From: Rhodothermales bacterium | GTDB taxonomy: Bacteria; Bacteroidota; Rhodothermia; Rhodothermales; JAHQVL01 | Assembly (NCBI GenBank): GCA_041391505.1 | Contig: JAWKNW010000007.1 | Coordinates: 124,001 to 188,000 of the forward strand | Direction of reading: 5' to 3' | DNA length: 64,000 nucleotides | Shown here: positions 53,875-62,958 of the stretch, one piece after another | Numbering within the stretch: the first letter of the stretch is position 1 | Layout: each line of letters starts with the position of its first letter | Translations under genes and position numbers: made by a program | The notes under the pieces: model-generated | Seen by the model: the letters and a program-made list of their open reading frames with translations, nothing else | The model's database searches: none | Told to the model about the DNA's origin: nothing

Positions 53875-56229
53875 TCACGGACGTGGAGCGCCTATCGGCA
53901 CACTCAATCGAAGCACGAAGCTTCTTCCGGGGTCGTCGATGAAATAGCGAAAGCGGCTGAGGTAGTCGCGATAGGCGGTGTTCAGCACATTCTCGATGGA
54001 GGCATGGACGTGGATCGGCGTCCCGCCGAGAACCAGGTTCGCAGCGAACGCCCCGTTCAGGAGGCGGTAGCCCGGAGGCGGATCGGTATAGTCCGCGCCG
54101 GCGGGGAAGCGGGATTGACGGGCTACGAGGAGCGCTTCGAATTCGAGATGAGGGTCCTGGAGGGCCTTGATGTCCGGCAGATTGACATGAGCGACGAGGC
54201 GGAGCCGGTCCGCCGGCATCTGGAAGAGGGGCTCATTCGACTCCAGGTTGTCGCCGCGCACCAGGGAGGCAACCGCGCCGACCGTCAGGGCGGGAATGAC
54301 GTCGTATTCCACCGATCCGTCGACCCCCGCGAGCTGGGCGTCCGCCTGGGCGTAGCGGAAGGTGGGGAAAGTCCCGCGAATCGTGACCCGGGGTACAGGG
54401 TCCGGGAAGAGGTAGATGAACCCGTCGAACCTGGTCTGGTAGGCGCTCAGTTCGAGACGCGTACGCGCGCCGGTGTGTCGGAGGGTGGCGTCCAGCCCGA
54501 AGCTGCGCTCTCGACCGAGCGACGGATCGCCGATTTCGAACTGAGCGGTCCCATGATGCACGCCAAAGTTGTAGTGCTCGTTGACGCTCGGCGGCCTCCA
54601 TGCGGTACCCAGGTTCGTCGCGAGCGACCACGACGGGGCGAACTCCCAGATGGCGCCAAGCATGCCCGAGGGGCTGCCAAAGGTCTGGATGCGCGGCACG
54701 AAGTCGCCGGTGCCCCCGTTTTCACGGGGCCACGCGCGCACCCAGTGGAGATCGAAGCGGGCGCCGGCCTCGAGCTGGAGCGGGCCTCTGACCAGCGTTT
54801 CCCGCGCAAAAAAGCCGCCGCCGTACGAACGAAAATTCGGGATGAGAAATCCCGTGCGTCCGTTCGTATTTCGCTGGCTCGTGCCATTGACGCCGATCAC
54901 CCCGAAAACCTGACCCAGGGGCCTGTGATGGAATCGGGCCTCGATGCTGTGCGAGACCAGCGACAGCTCGAACGCCGGCCGGGCCGCGTCATCCGGATCG
55001 TCGAGGCCCCCCCGATGCGCATCGAACTCCTGCCGGCGATTTTTCTGCACCCCGTACTGAACCTCGAGGCGTCCTCCCGTCGACAGCCGGTACTGGCCCC
55101 GCAGCGTCGCCATGTCGTGCGCGATCCGCTGTTTCGGCAGACCGATCTCATAGCTGAAAGGCGCGTAGGTGGCCGGCTCGCCCCGCTCGATCGCACGCAG
55201 CAGGTCCTCCATGTTGCCGATGTGGGCGCCGCTGTAAATCCCCAGTTCGGTTCCGAAATGGCTCAGGTGGCTCAGCCAGTTCCACGATCCGCGTCGGAAT
55301 CCGAGAGTCAGCGCTCCGTTGGCTTCCCTGAACGCGGAGTTCGGTATCACGTAGCCGGGTGCGTGGGCGTCGCCGGCTTTCCGGTAACTCCCCTGCGCCC
55401 GCCATCCGAAACCCGGCAAACGATCGGACACGCCCTCGAGGTACACTGCGCCGGCTCCCTGCCGGTTGTTCGAAAATCCGTTGCCCGAAAATTGCCCACG
55501 CACGGGCGTGCCCGGGACGTAGGGCAGTTCGAGCGGTTCGAGCCGAATGACGCCCCCGATGGCGCCGACCCCGTACTCGACGCCGGCTACTCCTTTGATC
55601 ACCTCGATACGGACGGGCGAGAAGGGGTCGATTTCCGGCGCATGCTCGCCTCCCCACTGCTGCCCCTCCTGGGCGACGCCGGCGTTGAGCACGAGCACAC
55701 GCTGGCTGTGGAGGCCGCGCACGACCGGCTTGGAAAGGGACGGACCGGTCTGCAAACTGGCCAGCCCTGGCAGGTGCTCGAGCGTTTCTCCCAGGGTCTG
55801 GCCCCGCGCATCCTCCAGCGCCGCCGCGTCGAGCATGGCCACCGATCGGGTATCGACGGTCAGCTGCTCCTGCCGATCCGCCGACACCAGCACTTCGCCG
55901 GTCGATACCCGATCCGGCTCCAGCGACATGTCGAGGGTAAGATCCTCCTCCAGAAGACGGACACGGCGCGTCTCTGTTCGAAATCCGACATAACTGAACA
56001 CGATGTCGTACGTCCCCGCCGGCAACCGGGCGATACGATAGCGCCCATCGGCATCGGTTATCGCGCCGCGCTCCAGGGACTCGATATAGACGTTGACGCC
56101 GGGCAGCGGGCCGGCATCGGATGCGCGCACGACCCCTTCAACAGATTGTGCCGCACTGGTGGCGACGATCAGATGTAGCGCGACAAGAAGCGACGGAAGG
56201 GACTTCCGCCTCATAGAAGTAGACAGCAT
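53875..56229 (-). CDS. TonB-dependent receptor, ZnuD-like
   Basis: 784 residues from the ATG at 56229; other in-frame starts (TTG 56235, ATG 56214) are possible. Signal peptide ends ATSAAQ. A carboxypeptidase-like domain (GVVRASDAGPLPGVNVYI) precedes the plug (LGETLEHLPGLASLQTGPSLSKPVVRGL; WGGEHAPEIDPFSPVRIEVIKG). The HAPEIDP pattern and overall order resemble ZnuD-type zinc receptors. The barrel ends FVLRLSVPIGAPRP. A DUF2946-like gene upstream and a lipoprotein downstream form a cluster often linked to copper or zinc, so a metal ligand is likely. Confidence 0.88.
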   Translation of the reverse strand: MLSTSMRRKSLPSLLVALHLIVATSAAQSVEGVVRASDAGPLPGVNVYIESLERGAITDADGRYRIARLPAGTYDIVFSYVGFRTETRRVRLLEEDLTLDMSLEPDRVSTGEVLVSADRQEQLTVDTRSVAMLDAAALEDARGQTLGETLEHLPGLASLQTGPSLSKPVVRGLHSQRVLVLNAGVAQEGQQWGGEHAPEIDPFSPVRIEVIKGVAGVEYGVGAIGGVIRLEPLELPYVPGTPVRGQFSGNGFSNNRQGAGAVYLEGVSDRLPGFGWRAQGSYRKAGDAHAPGYVIPNSAFREANGALTLGFRRGSWNWLSHLSHFGTELGIYSGAHIGNMEDLLRAIERGEPATYAPFSYEIGLPKQRIAHDMATLRGQYRLSTGGRLEVQYGVQKNRRQEFDAHRGGLDDPDDAARPAFELSLVSHSIEARFHHRPLGQVFGVIGVNGTSQRNTNGRTGFLIPNFRSYGGGFFARETLVRGPLQLEAGARFDLHWVRAWPRENGGTGDFVPRIQTFGSPSGMLGAIWEFAPSWSLATNLGTAWRPPSVNEHYNFGVHHGTAQFEIGDPSLGRERSFGLDATLRHTGARTRLELSAYQTRFDGFIYLFPDPVPRVTIRGTFPTFRYAQADAQLAGVDGSVEYDVIPALTVGAVASLVRGDNLESNEPLFQMPADRLRLVAHVNLPDIKALQDPHLEFEALLVARQSRFPAGADYTDPPPGYRLLNGAFAANLVLGGTPIHVHASIENVLNTAYRDYLSRFRYFIDDPGRSFVLRLSVPIGAPRP

Positions 56230-56340
56230 GGTCAAGCTCGATTGACTGCAGGGCGTCCTTCAGACGACGCCATCGCGACGCGGGGCGTCGCCGCTAGCAT
56301 CCGTTGCGCATCGGCGGAGAGCCGGCGGAACGGGTATCAG

Positions 56341-56691
56341 TCAACCGAGAGCGGGCGGACCACGGATGTCCCACCGCCGGGCAACGAGCTGCCTGTCGAG
56401 CTGGACATCGGGGATGACCAACGAGCGGGTGTCGAGCCATACCGGCACGTCATCCGCGAGCATCCCGACATGCACGGAGAGTTGCGTACAGAAGATGCAG
56501 GGCCGCTCCGGTGCATGCGGGCGGTTGCATTCGATATCAAAATTGACCTGATCGGACGAGCTGTGACGTTCGAACGAGACGTATTCGTTCGCCGCTTCGT
56601 GCAACAGGTTGTGTACCGTAGGCGCCAAGATACTCCCCGTGATCAGGACGGAGAGCAGCAAACTCGCGATATGTCGGGGACGTATGCGCAT
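56341..56691 (-). CDS. Small DUF2946-like membrane-anchored protein
   Basis: 116 residues from the ATG at 56691. A signal or anchor helix (IASLLLSVLITGSILAP) is followed by TVHNLLHEAANEY and a C-x2-C pair (PCIFCTQ), with another Cys upstream (IECNRPHAPERPC). His/Cys-rich periplasmic proteins of this look accompany TonB receptors for copper or zinc. It is encoded just upstream of the ZnuD-like receptor on the same strand with a 111-base gap. The longer frame from 56859 is rejected. Confidence 0.65.
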   Translation of the reverse strand: MRIRPRHIASLLLSVLITGSILAPTVHNLLHEAANEYVSFERHSSSDQVNFDIECNRPHAPERPCIFCTQLSVHVGMLADDVPVWLDTRSLVIPDVQLDRQLVARRWDIRGPPALG

Positions 56692-56909
56692 GCCGGAGCG
56701 GTTCGAAACGGTACGGATGGGGTAAGAACCATGTCTTGCCTGTTCAGTTTCACCCTTCGGGGCCGACCGCGGGTACTCCTTCAGGCAAAATGCGCATGTA
56801 TACCCGGAGTGCCCGCGTTGGAAGACGCCGGCGCGCGGGTTGCGGCATGGAGGTTGCAACGCCCGCCAGGCACCACCTGCCCCGCAGACCTACTGACCGA
56901 CCCGTTACC

Positions 56910-57500
56910 GTGTTGCCTACCCTGTCTGTTGTCACTTTGCTCGTTTTCCTCGCGGTCCACGTCACGCAGACGCTGGAAGACATCGAGCTTGCGCGGCGCA
57001 TCAAGCGAGGCGATCACGGCGCCTTCAAGCATTTCTTCGACCGGTATCACGGCGTGCTGTTTGGCTACCTGCGCCGGCGCGGCATGGACGAAGAAACCGC
57101 CGCCGACATCGTGCAGAACGCCTTTGTCATGATCTGGGAAAAGCGGGACCAGATCGACGAAAACAAATCGATCCGCGCATTTCTCTTCCGGATCGGCTAC
57201 ACACGGGCGCTCAACCACTTCCGCGATACGGCGAAATTCGACCGCCAGGCGACGCTGGAGACGCACGCGACACCGGAGATTCCGGATACCGATCACGACT
57301 TCCAATCCATGCGGGAGACACTGGGTCAGGCGATCGCGGCCCTCCCGGAGCGCCGGCGCGCCGTGTTCGAACTCTGCTTTCTCGAAGACCTCACCTACAG
57401 GGAAACCGCCGAGATGCTCGGGATCAGCATCAAGACGGTGGAAAACCAGATGGCCTACGCCCTCAAAAGCATCCGCGTGGCCATGGCCCAGTACCGGTAG
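56910..57500 (+). CDS. ECF RNA polymerase sigma factor
   Basis: Region 2 is ELARRIKRGDHGAFKHFFDRYH through DEETAADIVQNAFVMIWEKRDQI, and region 4 is IAALPERRRAVFELCFLEDLTYRETAEMLGISIKTVENQMAYALKSIR, classic SigW/FecI-type. The N-terminal start is uncertain. I chose GTG 56910 (196 residues); ATG 56847, ATG 56736 or TTG 56937 are alternatives, and the core starts at about 56970. Downstream lie a lipoprotein, a FecR-like anti-sigma and an STN receptor, so it probably drives expression of the receptor on ligand binding. Confidence 0.85.
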   Translation: MLPTLSVVTLLVFLAVHVTQTLEDIELARRIKRGDHGAFKHFFDRYHGVLFGYLRRRGMDEETAADIVQNAFVMIWEKRDQIDENKSIRAFLFRIGYTRALNHFRDTAKFDRQATLETHATPEIPDTDHDFQSMRETLGQAIAALPERRRAVFELCFLEDLTYRETAEMLGISIKTVENQMAYALKSIRVAMAQYR

Positions 57501-57659
57501 GGCTACCACCGCGTGCATAGCGGACCCTAGCCTTTCGTCCCCTCCTCGTTGCACCCCGCGCATATGCTCTTGGGGGTGCCCATTTCCTTCGGTGTACTGC
57601 TGTTGAACGACGTGCCCCACCGCTCATCTCCTGACTTACCCATAATCAAACAACCTGTC

Positions 57660-58670
57660 ATGAAACGCACGAACATAAAAGGCGCGTACCTCCTTTCAGC
57701 GCTGATCGTCTTCGCCCTGTCTGGCTGCGACGTGCTCAACAACAACGAACCGGAAGTGGTGGCCATGACCGCCGAGGACCTCGAACTCGCTTCCGAACTG
57801 ATGGCCGAATCGCTCGCCGACCAGAGCGAAGGCCTCATGGCCGACCTGAACGACATGACGGCGAACGTTGAAAACCAGCGCATCGCCTACTCGGGCCGGA
57901 ATTTCTGGAATAACCCGTCGCTTCGTCCCTGCCGCGGCGTCAACCGCGACTATTCGCGCAGCTACGATCCGGCGACCGGTACCTTCACGATCGCCTACAG
58001 CCGCCAGCACGAGGCGGAAAACTGCTCCAAGTCGGTGGATGTGAATCTCCAGTACGTCTTCATGGACTCCGCCGGCGCTTTTGTCGCTGAACCCATCGCG
58101 GCGCGCCGCTCCATCGCGGAAATCGCGTTCGAAGGCACCCGCAGCGGCACCGCGGCCTACACCTTCGGCAACGGCGACACGCGCACGGCCGGCATGGAGC
58201 AGGTCGCGCAGTGGAACCTGGCCGGACTCAACGGCACGGCCGACGTCGCCACCCTTTCCGGCACGCAGACCAAGGAAGGGACCTTCACCAAGACCCAGGG
58301 AGACTCCCTCAGCATCGAAGGCTCCTATACCCTCTCCATGGAGACGGTGGACGTCACCATCTCGCAGGCCGCTACCGACAGCACGGGTTCCGATGATGAG
58401 CTCGAGACCAAGGTCACGGGCACCATTCAGTATACGATGACGTTAACGGAAACCATCAACGGCGAGACCACCCTCAAGGAGACCGAAGGTACCATCGATC
58501 TCGAAGGCGACGGCCATGCGCTGCTCCGCTTCCTGGGTCTCAACCGGATCTACCGCGTCAATCTCCGCGACGGCGAACGCGAGCGCCACGATAACCGCGG
58601 CGACGACAACGACCGTGAGAACGAGGGCGAAAACGGCGGTTCGAACGATGGCGGCCGCAACGACGGCTGA
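57660..58670 (+). CDS. Uncharacterised lipoprotein with low-complexity charged tail
   Basis: 336 residues from the ATG at 57660, with lipobox ALSGC (Cys about 22). The N-terminal part is acidic and helical (MTAEDLELASELMAESLADQSEGL). A beta-rich domain with repeating ThrGluThr segments (residues 120-290) follows, and the final 35 residues are charged and Gly/Asn-rich (RHDNRGDDNDRENEGENGG). I do not recognise the family. It lies between the ECF sigma gene and the FecR gene on the same strand, an insertion in the usual sigma-FecR pair, so it may be a target or ligand-sensing partner. Confidence 0.72.
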   Translation: MKRTNIKGAYLLSALIVFALSGCDVLNNNEPEVVAMTAEDLELASELMAESLADQSEGLMADLNDMTANVENQRIAYSGRNFWNNPSLRPCRGVNRDYSRSYDPATGTFTIAYSRQHEAENCSKSVDVNLQYVFMDSAGAFVAEPIAARRSIAEIAFEGTRSGTAAYTFGNGDTRTAGMEQVAQWNLAGLNGTADVATLSGTQTKEGTFTKTQGDSLSIEGSYTLSMETVDVTISQAATDSTGSDDELETKVTGTIQYTMTLTETINGETTLKETEGTIDLEGDGHALLRFLGLNRIYRVNLRDGERERHDNRGDDNDRENEGENGGSNDGGRNDG

Positions 58671-58757
58671 TAGACTGCACGCACAACCACCGTCCGGCCG
58701 GCGTGCCGGGCGGTGGCTGATGCCCTGATCGAAGCGCATGACCTGGCCAGTAGTACG

Positions 58758-59744
58758 ATGAGTGATCTGCCACTACCCGAAAACGACCGCGATCTGCAGG
58801 CTGCACGTCAGCTCGGAAAACGCCTTGAGGAAGGCGCGACCGACGGCGCCCTCGATTCGCTTTTCGAGGTGCTCGATGCCCACAAGGAGGCGCATCGAGC
58901 GGTCCAGGCAGACGCCCTCCCGACCCCCGAGATCTCCGCGCGGATGTGGCAGGCGATCGTCGAACAGGTTACCGCTACCCCGAGCGCGACAGCGCGCCCT
59001 CCCGTCCCGCGCCAGCGCCTGCGCAGCACCTTCACACGCGTATCCATCCTGGCCAGCTTCCTTGCGGTGGTGGCGCTGGGGTGGCTGATCCTGACCCGCT
59101 CCAACGCCCCCGAACTCCTGGCCGAAGCCGTATCCGACCCCGTGGTCTATACGACGACCGAAGGATCGATCATCACCCTGCGGCCCCATTCGAAACTGTT
59201 CCTCCTCGCCGCGCTGGAATCGGAACAGCGCTATCAGCTCGACGGCGAAGCGTATTTCGATGTCGTGCGCGACGAATCCCGCACGTTCAACGTCGCCTCC
59301 GGCAACGCGCTCGTTTCGGTTCTGGGCACGCAGTTTGTCGTCAGAAATTGGGGCGACGACGTCGAAGTATTCCTCAAGACCGGCAGCGTGTCGCTACGCC
59401 ACGCCTCCTCGAGCAGCGCCGTCGTGCTGAAACCGGGTGAACTTGGACGCGTCAATAGGCAAGGTGCTGAAATCGCTACCGCAAGCGGCTCGGAAGAAGA
59501 AGCGCTCGACTGGATTGACGACGAATTGCGTTTCGTACAGCAGCCGATTTCGCGCGTCGTGGATGAACTCGCATTTCACTTCGGTATCGTCATTGAATTC
59601 CCACAGGACAGGCTCGCAGAAACGATATCCGGGACGATCATTCTGGATTCGCCTCGCAGCGCGCTGGACCAGCTCGGCATCGCGACGAACAGCGCCGGTG
59701 TCCAGACCGGCTCCAGGACGTACCGGTTCGAAACGCGCCGCTGA
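58758..59744 (+). CDS. FecR-family anti-sigma regulator
   Basis: 328 residues from the ATG at 58758. A soluble N-terminus (about 1-95) binds the sigma factor, one membrane helix (about 96-116, VSILASFLAVVALGWLIL) follows, and the periplasmic FecR domain has VVYTTTEGSIITLRPHSKLFL, LDGEAYFDVVRDESRTFNVAS, LGTQFVVRNW and the GELGRVNRQG repeat. The C-terminal 60 residues (ISRVVDELAFHFG) form the STN-interacting domain of FecR proteins. Encoded between the ECF/lipoprotein pair and the STN receptor. Confidence 0.88.
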   Translation: MSDLPLPENDRDLQAARQLGKRLEEGATDGALDSLFEVLDAHKEAHRAVQADALPTPEISARMWQAIVEQVTATPSATARPPVPRQRLRSTFTRVSILASFLAVVALGWLILTRSNAPELLAEAVSDPVVYTTTEGSIITLRPHSKLFLLAALESEQRYQLDGEAYFDVVRDESRTFNVASGNALVSVLGTQFVVRNWGDDVEVFLKTGSVSLRHASSSSAVVLKPGELGRVNRQGAEIATASGSEEEALDWIDDELRFVQQPISRVVDELAFHFGIVIEFPQDRLAETISGTIILDSPRSALDQLGIATNSAGVQTGSRTYRFETRR

Positions 59745-62400
59745 GCGATCCCGTCTCGTTCGGGTCGCGCTCTTCCTGACGCTACTCGCTTCGCCGGCCG
59801 GCATCCGGCCTGCTGAAGCCCAGACCTACACCTACACGAACGCCCCGCTCAAGGACGTCATCGCCGACATCCAGAACCGGGGCGATTTTCGTTTTCTCTA
59901 CCGCGACGCGCTCATCGTCGACAAGCGGATCACGCTCCGCGCCGACGCCGAACACCTGGTCGCCGCCCTGGAATCCGCGTTGAGCCGCTACGAGGTCGGG
60001 CTCCGCTACGATCCGATCCATCGTCAGATTCTGCTGTTCGAGACCACGGCCGCGGCGCCGGCCCGTCCTTCGCTCCTCAGCGGCCAGGTGATCGATGCCC
60101 AGAGCGGGGGCCGCCTCCCGTACGCGAGCATCACCTGGCTGCAAGACGGCCGCGTGCGCGGCGTCACCACCAACGAGGCCGGCGTGTTCACGATTCGGGT
60201 GGATCAGGGATTTGCCGCGATGCCGGTCGTCGATCTGCGGATTTCGTATATCGGTTACGAGCCCGCCACGCTGCGTCTGGTTGCCGACGCCTATCCGGAG
60301 GAGATATCGGTGCGCCTGCGCCCGGAGCCCATCCGGGGCCAGGAAGTGCTGGTGAGCAGTTCGATCCTGGAGACCGACCTGGACACCACCTGGCTCTATC
60401 TGATATCGGACCAGTTCTCCCCCCTCAGTGAAAGCAGCGTCTTGCGGGGTCTGCAGCCCCTTCCTATGGTGGCCGTTTCGCCGGCCATGACCGAAGGCAT
60501 CAACGTGCGCGGCAGCAAGGCGGATGGATTCCAGGTGTTGCTGGACGGCGCCTCCATCTACAATCAGAATCACTTCTTCGGCTTTTTCGACGTCTTCAAT
60601 ACCGACGCGCTACAGACGGTAGGCTTCTACTACGACATCGCGCCGGCAAGCTACTTCGCGCCACCCGGGGGAACGATGTCCTTCATAACCCGCAGCGGGT
60701 CTCTGAACCGCATGCGCGGATCGCTCGGAGCGAGCAGCACCGCCGTGCGCGGTACGCTCGAGGGCCCCATCGGCGCGGGCTCGTCCAGCTGGCTGGTTTC
60801 GGGGCGCCACTCGTACATCGACACCGTCGACTGGCTCAACAACAACGATCTCGTCCTGATCGGGCTGGACGTCAACCGCTCGAAGAGCGCGCTGCCGGAA
60901 GCGTACGCCGGCGTGGAGAACCGGCTGGTAACCCCCGGGCCGGCGGCGGCGCGCTTTTACGATGTCCACGCCAAACTGTACAACGAAGGGGCGAACGGCC
61001 GCCGGCGTATGGCCACGCTCTACTTCGGCGGCAACAATACGTTGCTCAAGGCGGATCGCATCTTCTCGGAGCGCGACCCCGAGACCAACGTCCTCCAGAC
61101 GCAGACGCGCCCGGTCGAGACCCGAAATACGTGGGGGAATGAGGCGGTCAGCATCCAGTTTCACCGCCCGGTCGGCCGCCGCGCCTATCTGCAATCGCGC
61201 GCGGCCGGCAGCCACTACCGGAGCGTCTTCTCTAAAGACGATTTTGTCTTCACCCGCATCAACGGCCAGACCGGGCAGCCCCGCAATTTCATCTTCCCGT
61301 TCAACTACGAAAACGAGTTGTTCGACGTGCAGTGGGCCGAAAACCTGACGATCACGCCGCGATACCCGGGCCGGTGGAGCCTCGGCACGGCCGCCAACTA
61401 CTACGCGCTTTTCTACCACGAAAACTCGGCCAGCCGGCCCGAATTCCGGGAAGACTATTTCGCCATGCAGGCCGACGCGTTCGCCCAGTATGAGACGACG
61501 GACTTCGAGTTTTTCGACGCGAGCATCGGCCTCCGTTCCCACTATTTTACCCAGGGCCATGCGTTCAAGCTATCGCCGAGGGCCCAGGTGACGCTGCTGC
61601 CCGGCAAAGCCGTATCCTTCAAGCTCGGGTTCAGCAAGAACTACCAGTTCCTGCATCATCTGTACCTGCAGAACACCAACAGCGCCAGCGTGTGGATCAT
61701 GACCACCGGGGCATCGAAACCGAGCGAGGTAAACAACCTTACCGCCGGCATGTACATCAAGCCCGGTCGGAGCGCCGCCTTCCAGGTTGAAGCCTATACC
61801 CGGGACCACGCCAACCTGCGCCGGCATGAAATCAACGCGCCGGCGGGTGTGACGACCGCCAACGACAACCGGTTTGTGCCCTGGTTCTCCGACAACCGCG
61901 CCTTCGCCCGCGGCATCGAAACCATGTACCGCCAGCGGATCGGCCCGGTCAGCTGGACAAACAGCTATACGCTCTCCCGTGTCGAGATCCAGAACGGACG
62001 GGTAAATCGGGGCGAACGCTTTCCGGCCGAATGGGACCGGCGCCATCAGTTCTCCACGCATCTCGCCATCCCGGTCGTGGCGTCGACCACGGTCTTCGCC
62101 ACCTGGTATTATGCGACCGGAACGCCGAACATCCTGGCCTATGACGATGCGGCCGAGCGGGCCTATCTGCCCGACTATCACCGGCTCGACGCCGGCATCC
62201 GCTTTTCGACGCCCGTCCGCACCGCGCGCATCGAAGCGGGGATCTCCGTCTACAATGCCTACAACCGCAAGAATATCTGGTACCGGGATCCGATCCAGGT
62301 TTACAGCCAGGAGCGGCCTGCGCAGGGGTTTTCTTTTGTCAACGTAGACGTGTACGACCTGGGGCTGCAGCCGGCGTTCGACCTGTCCATATCATGGTAG
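59698..62400 (+). CDS. TonB-dependent receptor with STN signalling domain
   Basis: About 900 residues. The likely start is the GTG at 59698, overlapping fecR by 47 bases, since no ATG fits before the signal peptide (ending PAEAQ). Residues about 40-115 are an STN/secretin domain (PLKDVIADIQNRGDFRFLYRD) that contacts FecR. A carboxypeptidase-like domain (SGQVIDAQSGGRLPYASI) and plug (INVRGSKADGFQVLLDGASIYNQNHFFGFFDVF) follow, then the barrel ending FDLSISW. This makes a ligand-triggered signalling receptor for the ECF sigma upstream. Ligand unknown; no SusD follows. Confidence 0.87.
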   Translation: MSRPAPGRTGSKRAAERSRLVRVALFLTLLASPAGIRPAEAQTYTYTNAPLKDVIADIQNRGDFRFLYRDALIVDKRITLRADAEHLVAALESALSRYEVGLRYDPIHRQILLFETTAAAPARPSLLSGQVIDAQSGGRLPYASITWLQDGRVRGVTTNEAGVFTIRVDQGFAAMPVVDLRISYIGYEPATLRLVADAYPEEISVRLRPEPIRGQEVLVSSSILETDLDTTWLYLISDQFSPLSESSVLRGLQPLPMVAVSPAMTEGINVRGSKADGFQVLLDGASIYNQNHFFGFFDVFNTDALQTVGFYYDIAPASYFAPPGGTMSFITRSGSLNRMRGSLGASSTAVRGTLEGPIGAGSSSWLVSGRHSYIDTVDWLNNNDLVLIGLDVNRSKSALPEAYAGVENRLVTPGPAAARFYDVHAKLYNEGANGRRRMATLYFGGNNTLLKADRIFSERDPETNVLQTQTRPVETRNTWGNEAVSIQFHRPVGRRAYLQSRAAGSHYRSVFSKDDFVFTRINGQTGQPRNFIFPFNYENELFDVQWAENLTITPRYPGRWSLGTAANYYALFYHENSASRPEFREDYFAMQADAFAQYETTDFEFFDASIGLRSHYFTQGHAFKLSPRAQVTLLPGKAVSFKLGFSKNYQFLHHLYLQNTNSASVWIMTTGASKPSEVNNLTAGMYIKPGRSAAFQVEAYTRDHANLRRHEINAPAGVTTANDNRFVPWFSDNRAFARGIETMYRQRIGPVSWTNSYTLSRVEIQNGRVNRGERFPAEWDRRHQFSTHLAIPVVASTTVFATWYYATGTPNILAYDDAAERAYLPDYHRLDAGIRFSTPVRTARIEAGISVYNAYNRKNIWYRDPIQVYSQERPAQGFSFVNVDVYDLGLQPAFDLSISW

Positions 62401-62427
62401 ACGCCGGGGCCGCGGAGGCCGGCGCGA

Positions 62428-62790
62428 TCAGCGTTTTTGCTGGGATTCAGGGGCGATGCGGTAAAACCGTCCGGAAAAGCTGTTTTCCCACTCCTCTTTC
62501 ATCTTCCGGTGGTGGTAGTTCTTCACCCACTCCGTCGTGAGCAGGAAGGCGCAATGCGGGCACTCGAAGTAGGTCTGATCCGGGGCGTCGAAATGCAGAT
62601 GGCAATTCGGGCAGGGGATATCGTGCCGCAGTTCGTCCTTGTGCTGCTTCCAGTACCGATCGAGCGCTTCCTGCGCGGCAGTCCGATAGCGGCGTTCCGC
62701 CGCCCGGCCGATAAACTCGACGACCAGATAGAGCGTCGCGAAAAACGCGAGCACGATGAGGGTTATGCCGACAAATCCCCAGGCTGTCAT
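62428..62790 (-). CDS. Small membrane protein with zinc ribbon
   Basis: 120 residues from the ATG at 62790. One N-terminal membrane helix (about 4-26, AWGFVGITLIVLAFFATLYL), then a helical linker, then a CPNC ... CPHC zinc ribbon (about 62-85) and a basic helix. No family assigned. It is convergent with the STN receptor, leaving a 27-base gap. Role unknown. Confidence 0.7.
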   Translation of the reverse strand: MTAWGFVGITLIVLAFFATLYLVVEFIGRAAERRYRTAAQEALDRYWKQHKDELRHDIPCPNCHLHFDAPDQTYFECPHCAFLLTTEWVKNYHHRKMKEEWENSFSGRFYRIAPESQQKR

Positions 62791-62958
62791 TGTAAATCGG
62801 TCAGGTCCATGGCGTCGGGCGCTGCGCGCGCGCATGCAGCCCTAGATAAGCGTAACGTTATCAGGGTACGCGCAGTAAAGCAACCCGTTTCGGCCCGTCG
62901 GTACGGCTCTTTCTGATAAAATCACATTCGTCACGGGATCAGGCCGGCAAGTCCTTGT

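Noticed and set aside
53749..56178. 809-residue plus-strand ORF
   Set aside because: Antisense to the ZnuD-like receptor.
56736..56909. N-terminal extension of the ECF sigma factor
   Set aside because: The added residues are basic and hydrophobic with no sigma domain; region 2 begins near 56970, so a later start is preferred, although the exact codon is uncertain.
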